Positions 28,215 to 37,124 of a stretch of 64,000 nt of DNA are shown piece after piece. The stretch is from Cyanobium sp. E1_MAG_00006. GTDB taxonomy: Bacteria > Cyanobacteriota > Cyanobacteriia > PCC-6307 > Cyanobiaceae. The notes beneath the pieces are model-generated. The model was not told the DNA's origin, did not search any database, and saw only the letters and a list, made by a program, of their open reading frames with translations. The DNA lies in assembly GCA_027488975.1 (NCBI GenBank), contig JAIYAQ010000037.1, positions 1 to 64,000 on the forward strand, read 5' to 3'. The stretch's first letter is position 1; each line of letters starts with the position of its first letter. A program made the position numbers and the translations under genes.

Positions 28215-30653
28215 TCAGGCGCTGGGCGGCAGATCCACGCCCATGCGGCGCGGGATCGCCTGCTCAAAACGCTCGCTCATCTGGGCCACAGGCAGCTGCA
28301 GCAGGCGGTTGCCGGCCTGGCTGATGGTGAGCTCAGGCTCGTCCTCCACCACGCCCAGGCACTGGGCCGGCACCGACCCGGGCGCGGCGGCGTTAGCGGC
28401 ATCGAGGGCCTCCTGCCAGGCCACCGTGTGGGCGGGCGCCACGCTCACCAGGATGCGAGCGCCGCCCTCGGCAAACAGCAGACGATCGAGGCGGGCCGTG
28501 CCCGCGGGGATCTCCAGGTGGGCACCGAGGGGGGAGGAAGCCCCGCTGACGGCACCGGCCCCGGAGGCCATGCAGCACTCGGCCGCGGCGACCGCCAGGC
28601 CGCCGTCGCTCAGGTCGTGGGCGGAGCGCACCAGGCCGGCGGCGATCGCCTGGCGCAGGAAGCCCTGAACCGAGCGCTCCAGCGCCAGATCGATCTCGGG
28701 CGGGCGCCCCGTGACGGCTCCATGCAGCCGCTCCAGATAGCTGCTGCCGGCCAGGCCCAGGCGTGGATCGGCGGGAGTCTCCCCCCCTTCCAGCGGCGCC
28801 CCCAGCAACCAGATCACATCGCCGGCTTCACGCCAGGCCTGGCCGCGCACCTGGGCCAGATCGTGCACCAGGCCCACCATTCCCACCACCGGCGTGGGGT
28901 GGATCGGCTGCATGGTGCCGTTCGGCAGGCGGGTCTCGTTGTAGAGGGAGACGTTGCCGCCGGTGACGGGGGTATCGAGGGCCGAGCAGGCGGCCGACAG
29001 GCCGCGGCAAGCAAGGGCCAGCTGCCAGTAGCCGGTGGGGGTTTCTGGTGAAGGGAAATTGAGGTTGTCGGTGACGGCCAGGGGCTCGGCGCCCACGCAG
29101 CTGAGGTTGCGGGCCGCCTCGGCCACCGCCGCCATGCCGCCGCGCTCCGGGTCGAGAGCAACCCAGCGATTGGGGCAGTCGACCACCGCGGCCACACCGC
29201 GCGTAGACGCCGCCACAGCGCCCGCGCCCTGCTGGGGGCGCAGCCGCACCACGGCCGCATCGGCACCGCCGGGGGGCACCACAGTGTTGGCCTGCACCTG
29301 ATGGTCGTACTGGCGATACACCCAGCGCTTAGAGGCGATGGTGGGGTCATCGAGCAGCTCCAACAGGGCCTCGTTCCAGCTGGTGGGCTGCCCGCCGCGG
29401 GCGCCCGCGGCGGGTGTGATGCCGGTGGCGCTGGCGGCGGGCAGCTCCGCCTCGCTCCAGCGCCAGTGGGCCTGGATCTCGGCCGGCGGCTCGCTGATCA
29501 GCTCATGGTGGTTGATGGGGGTGTCGTCCGCCAAGGCGCTGGCGGGCACCTCGGCAGCAACCTCGCCGTTCTGCAGCACGCGCACGATGTTGTCCTCCAG
29601 CACGCGGCCCACCACGGCCGCCTGCAGGCCCCAGCGGCTGAAGCGATCCATCAGCGCCTGCTCCGTGCCGGGCTTCACCACAAACAGCATCCGCTCCTGG
29701 GATTCGCTCAGCAGAAACTCGTAGGGGGTCATGCCGGCCTCGCGGGCGGGCACGCGATCGAGATCCAGCTCGATGCCCAGGCCCCCCTTGGCGGCCATCT
29801 CCGAGCAGCTGCAGGTGAGGCCGGCAGCCCCCATGTCCTGCGCGGCCACCACATCGCCGCTCTGGAAGGCCTCGAGGCAGGCCTCGATCAGCCCCTTCTC
29901 CAGGAACGGATCGCCCACCTGCACGGCAGGGCGGTCATCCAGGGAGGCCTCGGTGAGCTCGGCGGAGGCGAAGCTGGCGCCGCCCATGCCGTCGCGACCG
30001 GTGGTGCTGCCTACATACACAACGGGATAGCCCACCCCCTCGGCGCCGGAGCAGACGATCTCCTCGGTTTCCATCAGCCCCAGGGCCATGGCATTGACCA
30101 AGGGATTACCGGAGTAGCTGGGGTCGAAGGCCACCTCACCGCCCACGGTGGGCACACCCACGCAGTTGCCGTAATGGGCAATGCCAGCCACCACGCCCTC
30201 CATCAGGCCCACGTTGCGCTCGTCCTCCAGGGGACCGAAGCGCAGGGCGTTGAGCAGGGCGATGGGCCGCGCGCCCATGGTGAAGATGTCGCGCAGAATG
30301 CCGCCCACGCCCGTGGCCGCGCCCTGGAACGGCTCCACCGCCGAGGGGTGGTTGTGGCTCTCGATCTTGAACGCCAGCCGCTGGCCCTCGCCCAGATCCA
30401 CCACGCCGGCGTTCTCGCCGGGGCCCACCAGGATGCGCGGGCCAGTGGTGGGGAAGCCCTGCAGCAGCGGCCGCGAGTTGCGGTAGCAGCAGTGCTCCGA
30501 CCACATCACCCCGAACATGCCGAGCTCGGCCCGGTTGGGGGCCCGGCCGAGGCGGCGGCAGATCTCGTCGTAGTCGGCCTGGCTGAGGTTCTCCTTCTTC
30601 AGCGCCTCGGGCACCGAATAGGCGGGGGCGGCGTACTCAGGAGCGGCGACCAC
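28215..30653 (-). CDS. purL: Phosphoribosylformylglycinamidine synthase subunit PurL
   Basis: Fourth step of purine synthesis, acting with PurQ and PurS. The 812 residues are of the small PurL type. Motifs include [19 protein letters not shown], the ATP site [73 protein letters not shown] and the second half with [16 protein letters not shown] and [23 protein letters not shown] start at 30653. It sits between the PRC-barrel gene and purF, all leftward. Confidence 0.96.
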   Translation of the reverse strand: MVAAPEYAAPAYSVPEALKKENLSQADYDEICRRLGRAPNRAELGMFGVMWSEHCCYRNSRPLLQGFPTTGPRILVGPGENAGVVDLGEGQRLAFKIESHNHPSAVEPFQGAATGVGGILRDIFTMGARPIALLNALRFGPLEDERNVGLMEGVVAGIAHYGNCVGVPTVGGEVAFDPSYSGNPLVNAMALGLMETEEIVCSGAEGVGYPVVYVGSTTGRDGMGGASFASAELTEASLDDRPAVQVGDPFLEKGLIEACLEAFQSGDVVAAQDMGAAGLTCSCSEMAAKGGLGIELDLDRVPAREAGMTPYEFLLSESQERMLFVVKPGTEQALMDRFSRWGLQAAVVGRVLEDNIVRVLQNGEVAAEVPASALADDTPINHHELISEPPAEIQAHWRWSEAELPAASATGITPAAGARGGQPTSWNEALLELLDDPTIASKRWVYRQYDHQVQANTVVPPGGADAAVVRLRPQQGAGAVAASTRGVAAVVDCPNRWVALDPERGGMAAVAEAARNLSCVGAEPLAVTDNLNFPSPETPTGYWQLALACRGLSAACSALDTPVTGGNVSLYNETRLPNGTMQPIHPTPVVGMVGLVHDLAQVRGQAWREAGDVIWLLGAPLEGGETPADPRLGLAGSSYLERLHGAVTGRPPEIDLALERSVQGFLRQAIAAGLVRSAHDLSDGGLAVAAAECCMASGAGAVSGASSPLGAHLEIPAGTARLDRLLFAEGGARILVSVAPAHTVAWQEALDAANAAAPGSVPAQCLGVVEDEPELTISQAGNRLLQLPVAQMSERFEQAIPRRMGVDLPPSA

Positions 30654-30703
30654 GAACTCACGGGCGGGATGACGCCAGTCTTGCCGAGCGACTTACCGGC
30701 AGC

Positions 30704-31507
30704 TCAGAACCAGGGATCGTCCTCGCGCTCATCCGGGCCAGCGGCGGGCTCGGAGCGGCGGCGACGGGGAGCGGGGGGGGTCTCATCGGGCCAGTCGTCC
30801 CAGGTGTCTCCGGAGCGCGGCCGCTCCAGCCAGGGAGCAGCGGCGTCATCCTCTGGTGGGGCGTCCCAGGGAGGCTCCTCCAGCCAGCCCTCGAGGCGGT
30901 CCTCGAAGCGATCGCCGGCCTGCTGGAACTGATCACGCAGCCGGGAGGTCTCCTCCTGCACCTGGTCGCGCCAGCGGCGTGAACGCCGCAGGAACTCCTG
31001 GCGCACGCTTGCACGGGCCAAAGGCAGATCATCGAGGCCCTCGAGGGCGGTGAACACCTGACCGGGCTGCTGGTCAACGATCCGTTCGGGGCTGAGGCGC
31101 CAGCGGCTGCTGCCCGGCAGGCGCGGATCGCTGCGGGCCACCAGGTAATGAACGATGCGACCGCTGCTGAATTCCACGGCAGCATCCGCCACACGGCCGA
31201 TCACGTCGCGATCGCGCCCCAGCAGGGAGGCGCCAATCAAGGTAGGCAGCCGGTCGACGGTGGGCTGATCGGTATCGGCCCCAGCGCCCTGCACGTACAG
31301 CTCCTGCTCGGCCAGACCGCGCAGCTGATCGAGGCGCCAGGCGAGACGCCGCTCTCCAAAGCTGGAAGGCCGACTGATCCACCCCAGAAGCCGGTGCACC
31401 GGTGGGTGCATCCAGGCCTCGCTGCCGGGGCCGTGGTCAAGGCCCTGATCGCAGCGCACGCGCCGGCGCAGAAGATCGCTGAGAAGAAGTAGCTCGGGAA
31501 GGCTCAC
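30704..31507 (-). CDS. PRC-barrel domain protein
   Basis: The 267 residues contain two stretches resembling PRC-barrel strands: SLPELLLLSDLLRRRVRCDQ near the N-terminus and LGRDRDVIGRVADAAVEFSS with GRIVHYLVARSDPRLPG in the middle. The C-terminal third is acidic, Pro/Trp-rich and low in complexity, ending EREDDPWF. Function is unknown. A gene of this kind between dnaN and purL is conserved in picocyanobacteria. GTG start; it lies 23 bases after dnaN and 50 before purL. Confidence 0.8.
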   Translation of the reverse strand: MSLPELLLLSDLLRRRVRCDQGLDHGPGSEAWMHPPVHRLLGWISRPSSFGERRLAWRLDQLRGLAEQELYVQGAGADTDQPTVDRLPTLIGASLLGRDRDVIGRVADAAVEFSSGRIVHYLVARSDPRLPGSSRWRLSPERIVDQQPGQVFTALEGLDDLPLARASVRQEFLRRSRRWRDQVQEETSRLRDQFQQAGDRFEDRLEGWLEEPPWDAPPEDDAAAPWLERPRSGDTWDDWPDETPPAPRRRRSEPAAGPDEREDDPWF

Positions 31508-31530
31508 CGGCTCAGTCTGCCGCTGCCGAC

Positions 31531-32661
31531 CTACTGGCGGATCTGAACCGGCATCACCAGGTAGGTGAAGGCGGGGTCGTCATGGGGTGCGAGCACCACG
31601 GGAGTCGTGGGTGCGTTGCAGCGCAGCTCGACCCGTTCGGAGGTCATGGCCTTGAGACCATCAAGCACATAGCGGACGTTGAAGGCGATCTGGATGGCAT
31701 CGCCGGTGATCTCGGCGGCCAGGGATTCGGAGCCGCTGCCCACATCCTGGGCATCGGCGCTGATGGCCAGCTGACCATGGGCCGGATCACTGCTGAGCTT
31801 GACCACGTTGTTGTGCTGGTCAGCCAGAACCGCCACCCGTTCCAGGGCGCTCACAAGGCCGCGGCGATCGATCGTGAGGGTGCGCACGAAGCTGTCTGGG
31901 ATCAGCTGGCGATAGTTGGGATACGTGCCATCGAGGCTGCGGCTGGTGAGCACCTGATCAGCCCACTGGAACACGACTTGGCCGCGATCACAGAACAGAC
32001 TCACGGCCTCAGCGCCACCACGACCGGAGAGCAGGCGCTCCAGTTCCCGCAGGGAGCGCGCGGGCACGGTGACATCCACAGCACCCTCTCCCTCGGCGCT
32101 GTTCTCCAGCCGCAGCACCGCCAGGCGATGGCCATCGGTGGCGGCGCATTCGAGGCCCTGCTCATCGAGGCCGAGGTGCACACCGGTGAGCAGCTGCTTG
32201 GCCTCGTCGCCACTGCTGGCGAACAGGGTGGCCCGCAGGCCCCTCACCAACACATCGGGATCGAGGCGGATCGGTGTGCTGCTCTGGGCCAGCGGCAGCT
32301 CGGGGAAGTCATCTGCCGGCATGCCGCGCATCTGGTAGCTGCCTGAGGCGCTGGTGAGCTCCACCTGCTCACTGGCCTCCGCGCAGCTGAGGCTGATCGG
32401 GCTGTCGGCCGGCATGCGGGCCACGATCTCGCCGAACAGGCGTGCCGGCAGGGTGATGGCGCCGCTGGTCTGGACAGAGGCCGCGAGGCTGGTCTGAATT
32501 CCGAGGCTGAGGTCGTAACCGGTGAGGCTGAGACGCCCGGTGCCGGCATCAGCGGTGAGCAGCACGTTGGCCAGCACCGGATGGGTGGGGCGGCCTGCCA
32601 CGGCCCGACTCACCAGCTGAAGGCTGGCGTTGAGTTCGGCCTGGGAGCAGACCAGCTTCAT
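31531..32661 (-). CDS. dnaN: DNA polymerase III beta subunit (sliding clamp)
   Basis: Ring-shaped processivity factor. ATG 32661 gives 376 residues, starting MKLVCSQAELNASLQLVSRA; the upstream reading is not family-like. Three clamp domains are visible, with GRPTHPVLANVLLTADAGTG, GVHLGLDEQGLECAATDGHR and the C-terminal APHDDPAFTYLVMPVQIRQ, whose MPVQI strand forms part of the partner-binding groove. It is the first gene leftward of the candidate origin. Confidence 0.97.
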   Translation of the reverse strand: MKLVCSQAELNASLQLVSRAVAGRPTHPVLANVLLTADAGTGRLSLTGYDLSLGIQTSLAASVQTSGAITLPARLFGEIVARMPADSPISLSCAEASEQVELTSASGSYQMRGMPADDFPELPLAQSSTPIRLDPDVLVRGLRATLFASSGDEAKQLLTGVHLGLDEQGLECAATDGHRLAVLRLENSAEGEGAVDVTVPARSLRELERLLSGRGGAEAVSLFCDRGQVVFQWADQVLTSRSLDGTYPNYRQLIPDSFVRTLTIDRRGLVSALERVAVLADQHNNVVKLSSDPAHGQLAISADAQDVGSGSESLAAEITGDAIQIAFNVRYVLDGLKAMTSERVELRCNAPTTPVVLAPHDDPAFTYLVMPVQIRQ

Positions 32662-33058
32662 GGCGGAGTGGAAGGGTCCCCCACGCTTCCACAGGGCGCC
32701 CCGAAGCGCAACGGGCGGCTCCCTCACCCAGCCTCGCGTTCCCCAGCCGATCGCTAAACGGATTTAAAGGTTTGAAGAGAAGAGATGGAATCCGTAGTCG
32801 TAGGGCCTGGGGAAAGCGGCAAGAAGCCTTAAAACCCCCTGTGCCGCAAAGGCTTTTTAAAACACAGCCCTGCGGAAAGCCGCCTGAGAGAAAACACTCA
32901 TTCGACCTTTTCCTGAGATTCCGGAGGCTGGGGAAAACAACGGCTTGGTTGGGCTGTGTTGACCCCGGCGGTTTTCCCGGTTCCGACGGGAGCTTTTCCT
33001 GAGGTTGTGGACAGACACTTTCTGGCCTGGCGGCGGTTTGCTGACCCTGTCGGAGCAC
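32662..33058. other. oriC: Candidate chromosomal replication origin (dnaN-thrC intergenic region)
   Basis: This gene-free stretch is about 50 % GC in three hand-counted lines (32761-32940), against roughly two thirds in its surroundings. It holds a cluster of TTTTCC-core motifs resembling the cyanobacterial DnaA box TTTTCCACA: TTTCCCCA (complement of 32808-32815), TTTTCCTGA 32908-32916, TTTTCCCCA (complement of 32929-32937), TTTTCCCGG 32972-32980, TTTTCCTGA 32994-33002 and CTGTCCACA (complement of 33006-33014). None is a perfect box. In Synechococcus elongatus the origin is also placed beside dnaN. The dnaN promoter must also lie here. Confidence 0.6.
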
Positions 33059-33085
33059 AAAAAAGCCGCCGGTTGGATCGGCGGC
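33059..33085 (-). terminator. Rho-independent terminator of thrC
   Basis: On the minus strand a perfect 7-base stem (GCCGCCG at 33085-33079, CGGCGGC at 33071-33065) with a 7-base loop is followed directly by six T residues (33064-33059). It lies 34 bases past the thrC stop and would keep thrC transcription out of the candidate origin. Confidence 0.88.
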
Positions 33086-33118
33086 GGCAGGGTTAGAGCT
33101 GGATCGGCTGCGCTGGCG

Positions 33119-34228
33119 TCAGAAGCCCATCACGCGGGCCACGGTGTCGGTGTCGGGATCGAGGCCGGTGTGGAACTTGGAATCGTTGTGCTCGATGGCC
33201 GTGGTGGGGTCCTTGAGGCCGTTGCCGGTGAGGACGCACACCACCGTGGCGCCGGCGGGCACCTCTTCGCGGCGCTTGATCAGGCCGGCCACTGAGGCTG
33301 CGCTGGCGGGCTCGCAGAACACACCCTCACCGCTGCCCAGCAGCTTGTAGGCGTCGATGATTTCGGCGTCGGTCACGGCCATGAAGTCGCCGTTGCTCTC
33401 GGCACGGGCCTTGAGGGCGTTCTCCCTGTTCACCGGGTTGCCGATGCGGATCGCGGTGGCGATCGTGTCCGGCTGTTCCACCGTGTGGCCCAGCACCAGC
33501 GGTGCGGCTCCGGCGGCCTGGAAGCCCATCATCCGCGGCAGCCTGCGGCTGTGGCCGGCGGCCTTGTACTCGTTGAAGCCCATCCAGTAGGCGCTGATGT
33601 TGCCGGCGTTGCCCACGGGGACGCACAGCCAGTCGGGCGCCTCGCCCAGGGCATCCACCACTTCGAAGGCGGCGGTCTTCTGACCTTGGAGCCGGTAGGG
33701 GTTGAGCGAGTTCACCAGGGTGACCGGGTACTGATCGGCCACCTCGCGCACGATCGCCAGGGCCCGGTCGAAGTTGCCCTTCACCGCCAGAACCTCAGCG
33801 CCGTAGAGCAGGGCCTGGGCCAGCTTGCCCTGGGCCACGTAGCCATCGGGAATCAGCACGAAGGCCCGCATGCCGCCGCGGCGGGCATAGGCGGCAGCGG
33901 CCGCCGAGGTGTTGCCGGTGCTGGCGCAGATCACCGCCTCCGAGCCCGCTTCCTTGGCCTTGCTGATGGCCATGGTCATACCCCGGTCCTTGAAGGAGCC
34001 GGTGGGGTTGAGGCCGTCGTATTTGAGGTAGACCTTCACGCCCTTGCCGATGCGCTCGGCGATCACCGGGGCGGGAATCAGAGGCGTGGCGCCCTCGCGC
34101 AGGGTGATCACCGGTGTCCTGTCGCTCACCGGCAGCCACTTGCGGTAGCCCTCGATCAGCCCCGGCCAATCCTGCATGGCCGGTTTGGTGCCACCCAGGC
34201 GCCGGCGGATGGAGGACAGCAGGGGCAC
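33119..34228 (-). CDS. thrC: Threonine synthase
   Basis: PLP enzyme converting O-phosphohomoserine to threonine. The 369 residues include REGATPLIPAPVIAERIG, the PLP lysine in GLNPTGSFKDRGMTMA, ASTGNTSAAAAAYARRGGM, the phosphate-binding PVGNAGNISAYWMGF and the late TGNGLKDP. GTG 34228 is used; ATG 34177 would remove 17 residues and remains possible. It supplies the same pathway that starts at lysC, 8 kb away. It ends with a strong terminator facing the candidate origin. Confidence 0.95.
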   Translation of the reverse strand: MPLLSSIRRRLGGTKPAMQDWPGLIEGYRKWLPVSDRTPVITLREGATPLIPAPVIAERIGKGVKVYLKYDGLNPTGSFKDRGMTMAISKAKEAGSEAVICASTGNTSAAAAAYARRGGMRAFVLIPDGYVAQGKLAQALLYGAEVLAVKGNFDRALAIVREVADQYPVTLVNSLNPYRLQGQKTAAFEVVDALGEAPDWLCVPVGNAGNISAYWMGFNEYKAAGHSRRLPRMMGFQAAGAAPLVLGHTVEQPDTIATAIRIGNPVNRENALKARAESNGDFMAVTDAEIIDAYKLLGSGEGVFCEPASAASVAGLIKRREEVPAGATVVCVLTGNGLKDPTTAIEHNDSKFHTGLDPDTDTVARVMGF

Positions 34229-34258
34229 GGGCGATGGGCTGGTGGTCTGAATCTGAAT

Positions 34259-34864
34259 CTACGGGGCCGGTTTCAGGCCCTTGGGGGCATCGGATTCACC
34301 GCGCAGCCCATCGAGCGGTGCATCGGTGAAATAGCTCACCAGCTGGCTGATCGAGCTGGCTTTGCGCATCAACGCCAGCAGCGCCGGGATGTTGACCTCC
34401 AGCTCATCCACCGGATAGGCCTGCAGGAAGCCGATGGCATTGAGCCTGCCGTCGCCCGCCACCAGGCCGTTGATCACACCGGCTCGCAGCGCCGGAATGC
34501 CGGCGGGTTTCGCCTTGAGCGGGTACATGATCTGAGCGAGCCTGTTGAGGATCGCTTCACCGATGCGGGTGTTGAGCAGGCGGCTGGTGAGAACCAGCGG
34601 CAGGCTCAGTTCCGCATTTAGCAGCTTGGCGACGTCCTGTGGCTTCTGCCTGGCGAAGGACATCACATCCGCCAGCAGACCACGCGCTTCGCCTGTGGTG
34701 GCCAGATGCTTCATATCGGCCACGGCGATCGAACGCCGGAAGGCCCCGCTCACGAACACCACGTTCTGGGCGGCCAGGCTCGCGCTGGGCAGCAGCGGCG
34801 ATCCCGCCAGCAGGCCTGCGCCCAGAAGAACGGCGGCCAGGCGCTGACGCTTCAAGGAGGCCAT
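34259..34864 (-). CDS. DUF1400-type exported alpha/beta hydrolase-like protein
   Basis: The 201 residues have a signal peptide (LAAVLLGAGLLAGSPLLPSA, ending SLAAQ) followed by the cyanobacterial DUF1400 pattern NVVFVSGAFRRSIAVADMKH, LADVMSFARQKPQDVAKLLN and LTSRLLNTRIGEAILNRLAQ. In this family the domain usually precedes or resembles an alpha/beta hydrolase, but no GxSxG nucleophile motif is seen, so enzymatic activity is unproven. ATG 34864 starts the signal peptide. It lies between the ABC1 kinase and thrC on the same strand. Confidence 0.75.
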   Translation of the reverse strand: MASLKRQRLAAVLLGAGLLAGSPLLPSASLAAQNVVFVSGAFRRSIAVADMKHLATTGEARGLLADVMSFARQKPQDVAKLLNAELSLPLVLTSRLLNTRIGEAILNRLAQIMYPLKAKPAGIPALRAGVINGLVAGDGRLNAIGFLQAYPVDELEVNIPALLALMRKASSISQLVSYFTDAPLDGLRGESDAPKGLKPAP

Positions 34865-34901
34865 GGTGGGGCGACGCGGCGGGTACGGGCGTGGGGCAAC
34901 C

Positions 34902-37025
34902 CTAGGCGCTGCCTGCTGCCGTTCCAGGACCCACCAGCACATCGCGCAGGAGACGCACCACGCTGCGTTCGGCAAGCCCGCGTGCCAGCTCTGCCCCCAT
35001 GCGGCGCAATTCGGTTTCCTGCAGCAGCCGTGGCAGTCGACGCAGCAGCAGCTGCGGCTCAAAGCCGGGTAGCTGGCCCAGGATCGCCACCAGCCGCTGG
35101 ATCGGTTCGAGGGACAGCATTTCCAGGTCGCTGACCGTGGCTGGTTGCCGGTCCCGCAGCCCCGGTGGCAGCAGCCGCCTCGGCAGCCGCTGGCTGAGGC
35201 GCAGGGTTGTCTGCCAGCCGAAGGCATCCATCTGGTTCACGGCGGCTTCCACCAGCTGGTTGCGCAACAGACCGGCCTTTGGTGAGAAGAGGAAGTCGAG
35301 AACCTGATCGAGCAGACCCTCCAGATCGAGCGCGGCGCCGCTGGCGGCACTGGTGATCAGGTTGTCCAGCCGCTGCCAGCGGAAGATCTCGCCGTCGAAC
35401 AGCATTTCCCGCAGGCTGTCGCGCAGCTGGGGGTCGGGATCCTCCATCAACCGGCGGGCAAAGTAGGGGTAGGCGGCGCCGAGGATCTTGAACTCGGGGT
35501 CCACGCTCAGGGCGATCCCCTCGAGCGTCACCAGCGAGCGGATGATCAGGGCGTAGTAAGGGGGCACCCGGAACGGGAAGCGATACATCACGCCCGAGAG
35601 GTCGTCGGTGACGGCCTTGAAGTCCATGCGGCTGACCCCCATCTCCAGGGCCTGGCCGAACACGCTTTCGAACGCTGGCACGATCGGTTCAAGGTTGACG
35701 TCCTCCGCCAGGAAGCCGAGGGCAACGAAGTCCTTCGAAAGCTTGGCGAAGTTGCGGTTCACCAGGTGCACCACCGCCTGGATCAGGCCGGTGCGCGATT
35801 CGCGGCTCACCGTGCTCATCATGCCGAAATCGAGATAGGCCAGGCGGCCATCCGGCAGCGCCAGCAGGTTGCCCGGGTGGGGATCGGCGTGGAAGAACCC
35901 GTGTTCCAGCAGTTGCTGCAGAGAGCAGTTCACCCCCACAGTCACCATGTCGTCCGGGTCGATGCCCAGCTGGCGCACCGCCTCGAGGTTGGTGAGCTTG
36001 ACCCCGTCGATCCATTCCATGGTGAGCACCCGGCGCGCCGTGGCCTCGTGGTGGATGCGCGGCACGGCGATGCGCGGGTTATGGGCGTGCAGCCGGGCGA
36101 ATTCCTCGGCGTTGCTCGCTTCATTGCAGTAATCCATCTCCTCGAACACTCGCTGGCCCAGTTCATCGATCAAGGCCACCAGGTCGGAGCGGATCAGTCC
36201 GACGTTGCGGTTCAGCCAGGCGGCGATGTTGCGCACGATGTAGAGATCGAGCGTGATCTGCTCGCGCAGGCCCGGGCGCTGCACCTTTACGGCAACCTTC
36301 TCGCCGCTGAGCAGCACGCCGCGGTGCACCTGGCCCAGCGAGGCCGCCGAGATCGGCTCCCGTTCCAGCTCGGCGTAGATCGTGTGGATCGGTGCTCCGA
36401 GGTCCTCCTCGATGCAGGCCATGGCCAGGGCTGAATCGAAGCCCGGCAGTTGGTCCTGCAGTTGGGCCAGTTCCTCCAGCAGCAGTGGCGGAATGATGTC
36501 CGGTCGGGTGGAGAGGGCCTGACCGGCTTTGATGAAAGCGGGCCCCAGCGACGCCACCAGATCCGCGGCCTCCTTGGCCCGGGCCCGGGCATGGCTGGGG
36601 TCCTGCAGTCGGCGCGTGAGCCAGTCGACGCCAACGCCCAGCAGATAGAGGCCGATCGGCACCAGGGTCTGCCAGAGGCGGCGCAGCAACCGCTGGGGAT
36701 GACCGGCATAGATGCGGGTGATCGCCGCAGGGTCGTAGGTGAGCAGGCCGGAGGCCTCGATGAAGTCGCTCAGTTCCGCATCAGAGCCTTGTGCCGGTGC
36801 GGCCTGGGCTGCTGGTTTGACCGCGCCTTGGTTCTGGATGTCGTGCTCTGTGATCAGGTTCAGCTGAGGTGTCGCGCCGTCGTTCAGGTCTGTCCAGAAC
36901 TCCTGGGGCGCTGCTTCGGTTGCGCAGGCAGTGCTGCCGTTGTCGGCCTGTTCACCGAACACTGCCGCCCGCATGGCCGCCGCCGCTGCTTCAGCCGGGG
37001 TTAGGGGGGTGACGCGATCGACCAT
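34902..37025 (-). CDS. ABC1/UbiB (AarF) family atypical kinase
   Basis: Member of the ABC1 kinase family, whose members act in prenylquinone metabolism and membrane lipid homeostasis. The 707 residues have the KxGQ motif FIKAGQALSTRPDIIPPLL, the Ala-rich loop ISAASLGQVHRG, VAVKVQRPG with the ATP lysine, the catalytic HADPHPGNLL and YLDFGMMSTVSRE. The first 90 residues are an Ala/Gln-rich extension without known function. Cyanobacteria carry several paralogues, so the exact substrate cannot be assigned. Divergent from recN. Confidence 0.92.
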   Translation of the reverse strand: MVDRVTPLTPAEAAAAAMRAAVFGEQADNGSTACATEAAPQEFWTDLNDGATPQLNLITEHDIQNQGAVKPAAQAAPAQGSDAELSDFIEASGLLTYDPAAITRIYAGHPQRLLRRLWQTLVPIGLYLLGVGVDWLTRRLQDPSHARARAKEAADLVASLGPAFIKAGQALSTRPDIIPPLLLEELAQLQDQLPGFDSALAMACIEEDLGAPIHTIYAELEREPISAASLGQVHRGVLLSGEKVAVKVQRPGLREQITLDLYIVRNIAAWLNRNVGLIRSDLVALIDELGQRVFEEMDYCNEASNAEEFARLHAHNPRIAVPRIHHEATARRVLTMEWIDGVKLTNLEAVRQLGIDPDDMVTVGVNCSLQQLLEHGFFHADPHPGNLLALPDGRLAYLDFGMMSTVSRESRTGLIQAVVHLVNRNFAKLSKDFVALGFLAEDVNLEPIVPAFESVFGQALEMGVSRMDFKAVTDDLSGVMYRFPFRVPPYYALIIRSLVTLEGIALSVDPEFKILGAAYPYFARRLMEDPDPQLRDSLREMLFDGEIFRWQRLDNLITSAASGAALDLEGLLDQVLDFLFSPKAGLLRNQLVEAAVNQMDAFGWQTTLRLSQRLPRRLLPPGLRDRQPATVSDLEMLSLEPIQRLVAILGQLPGFEPQLLLRRLPRLLQETELRRMGAELARGLAERSVVRLLRDVLVGPGTAAGSA

Positions 37026-37124
37026 GTCGCCCTGGCGCTTGGGCCTTCACTGGTCACCCCCTTCTAAACGAAAGATGCTGCCGCTACGGTCGGGCCGCCT
37101 ACCCTCCGGCTGCCGGACGCGCCT

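Noticed and set aside
29301-30932. 543-residue frame antisense to purL
   Set aside because: Complement shadow of PurL.
32772-33002. Small coding frame within the dnaN-thrC gap
   Set aside because: No ribosome site, no homology features, and composition fits a non-coding origin region.
37081-37095. -10 boxes TACGGT and TACCCT before recN
   Set aside because: TANNNT matches are frequent by chance and no -35 partner is present at the right spacing.
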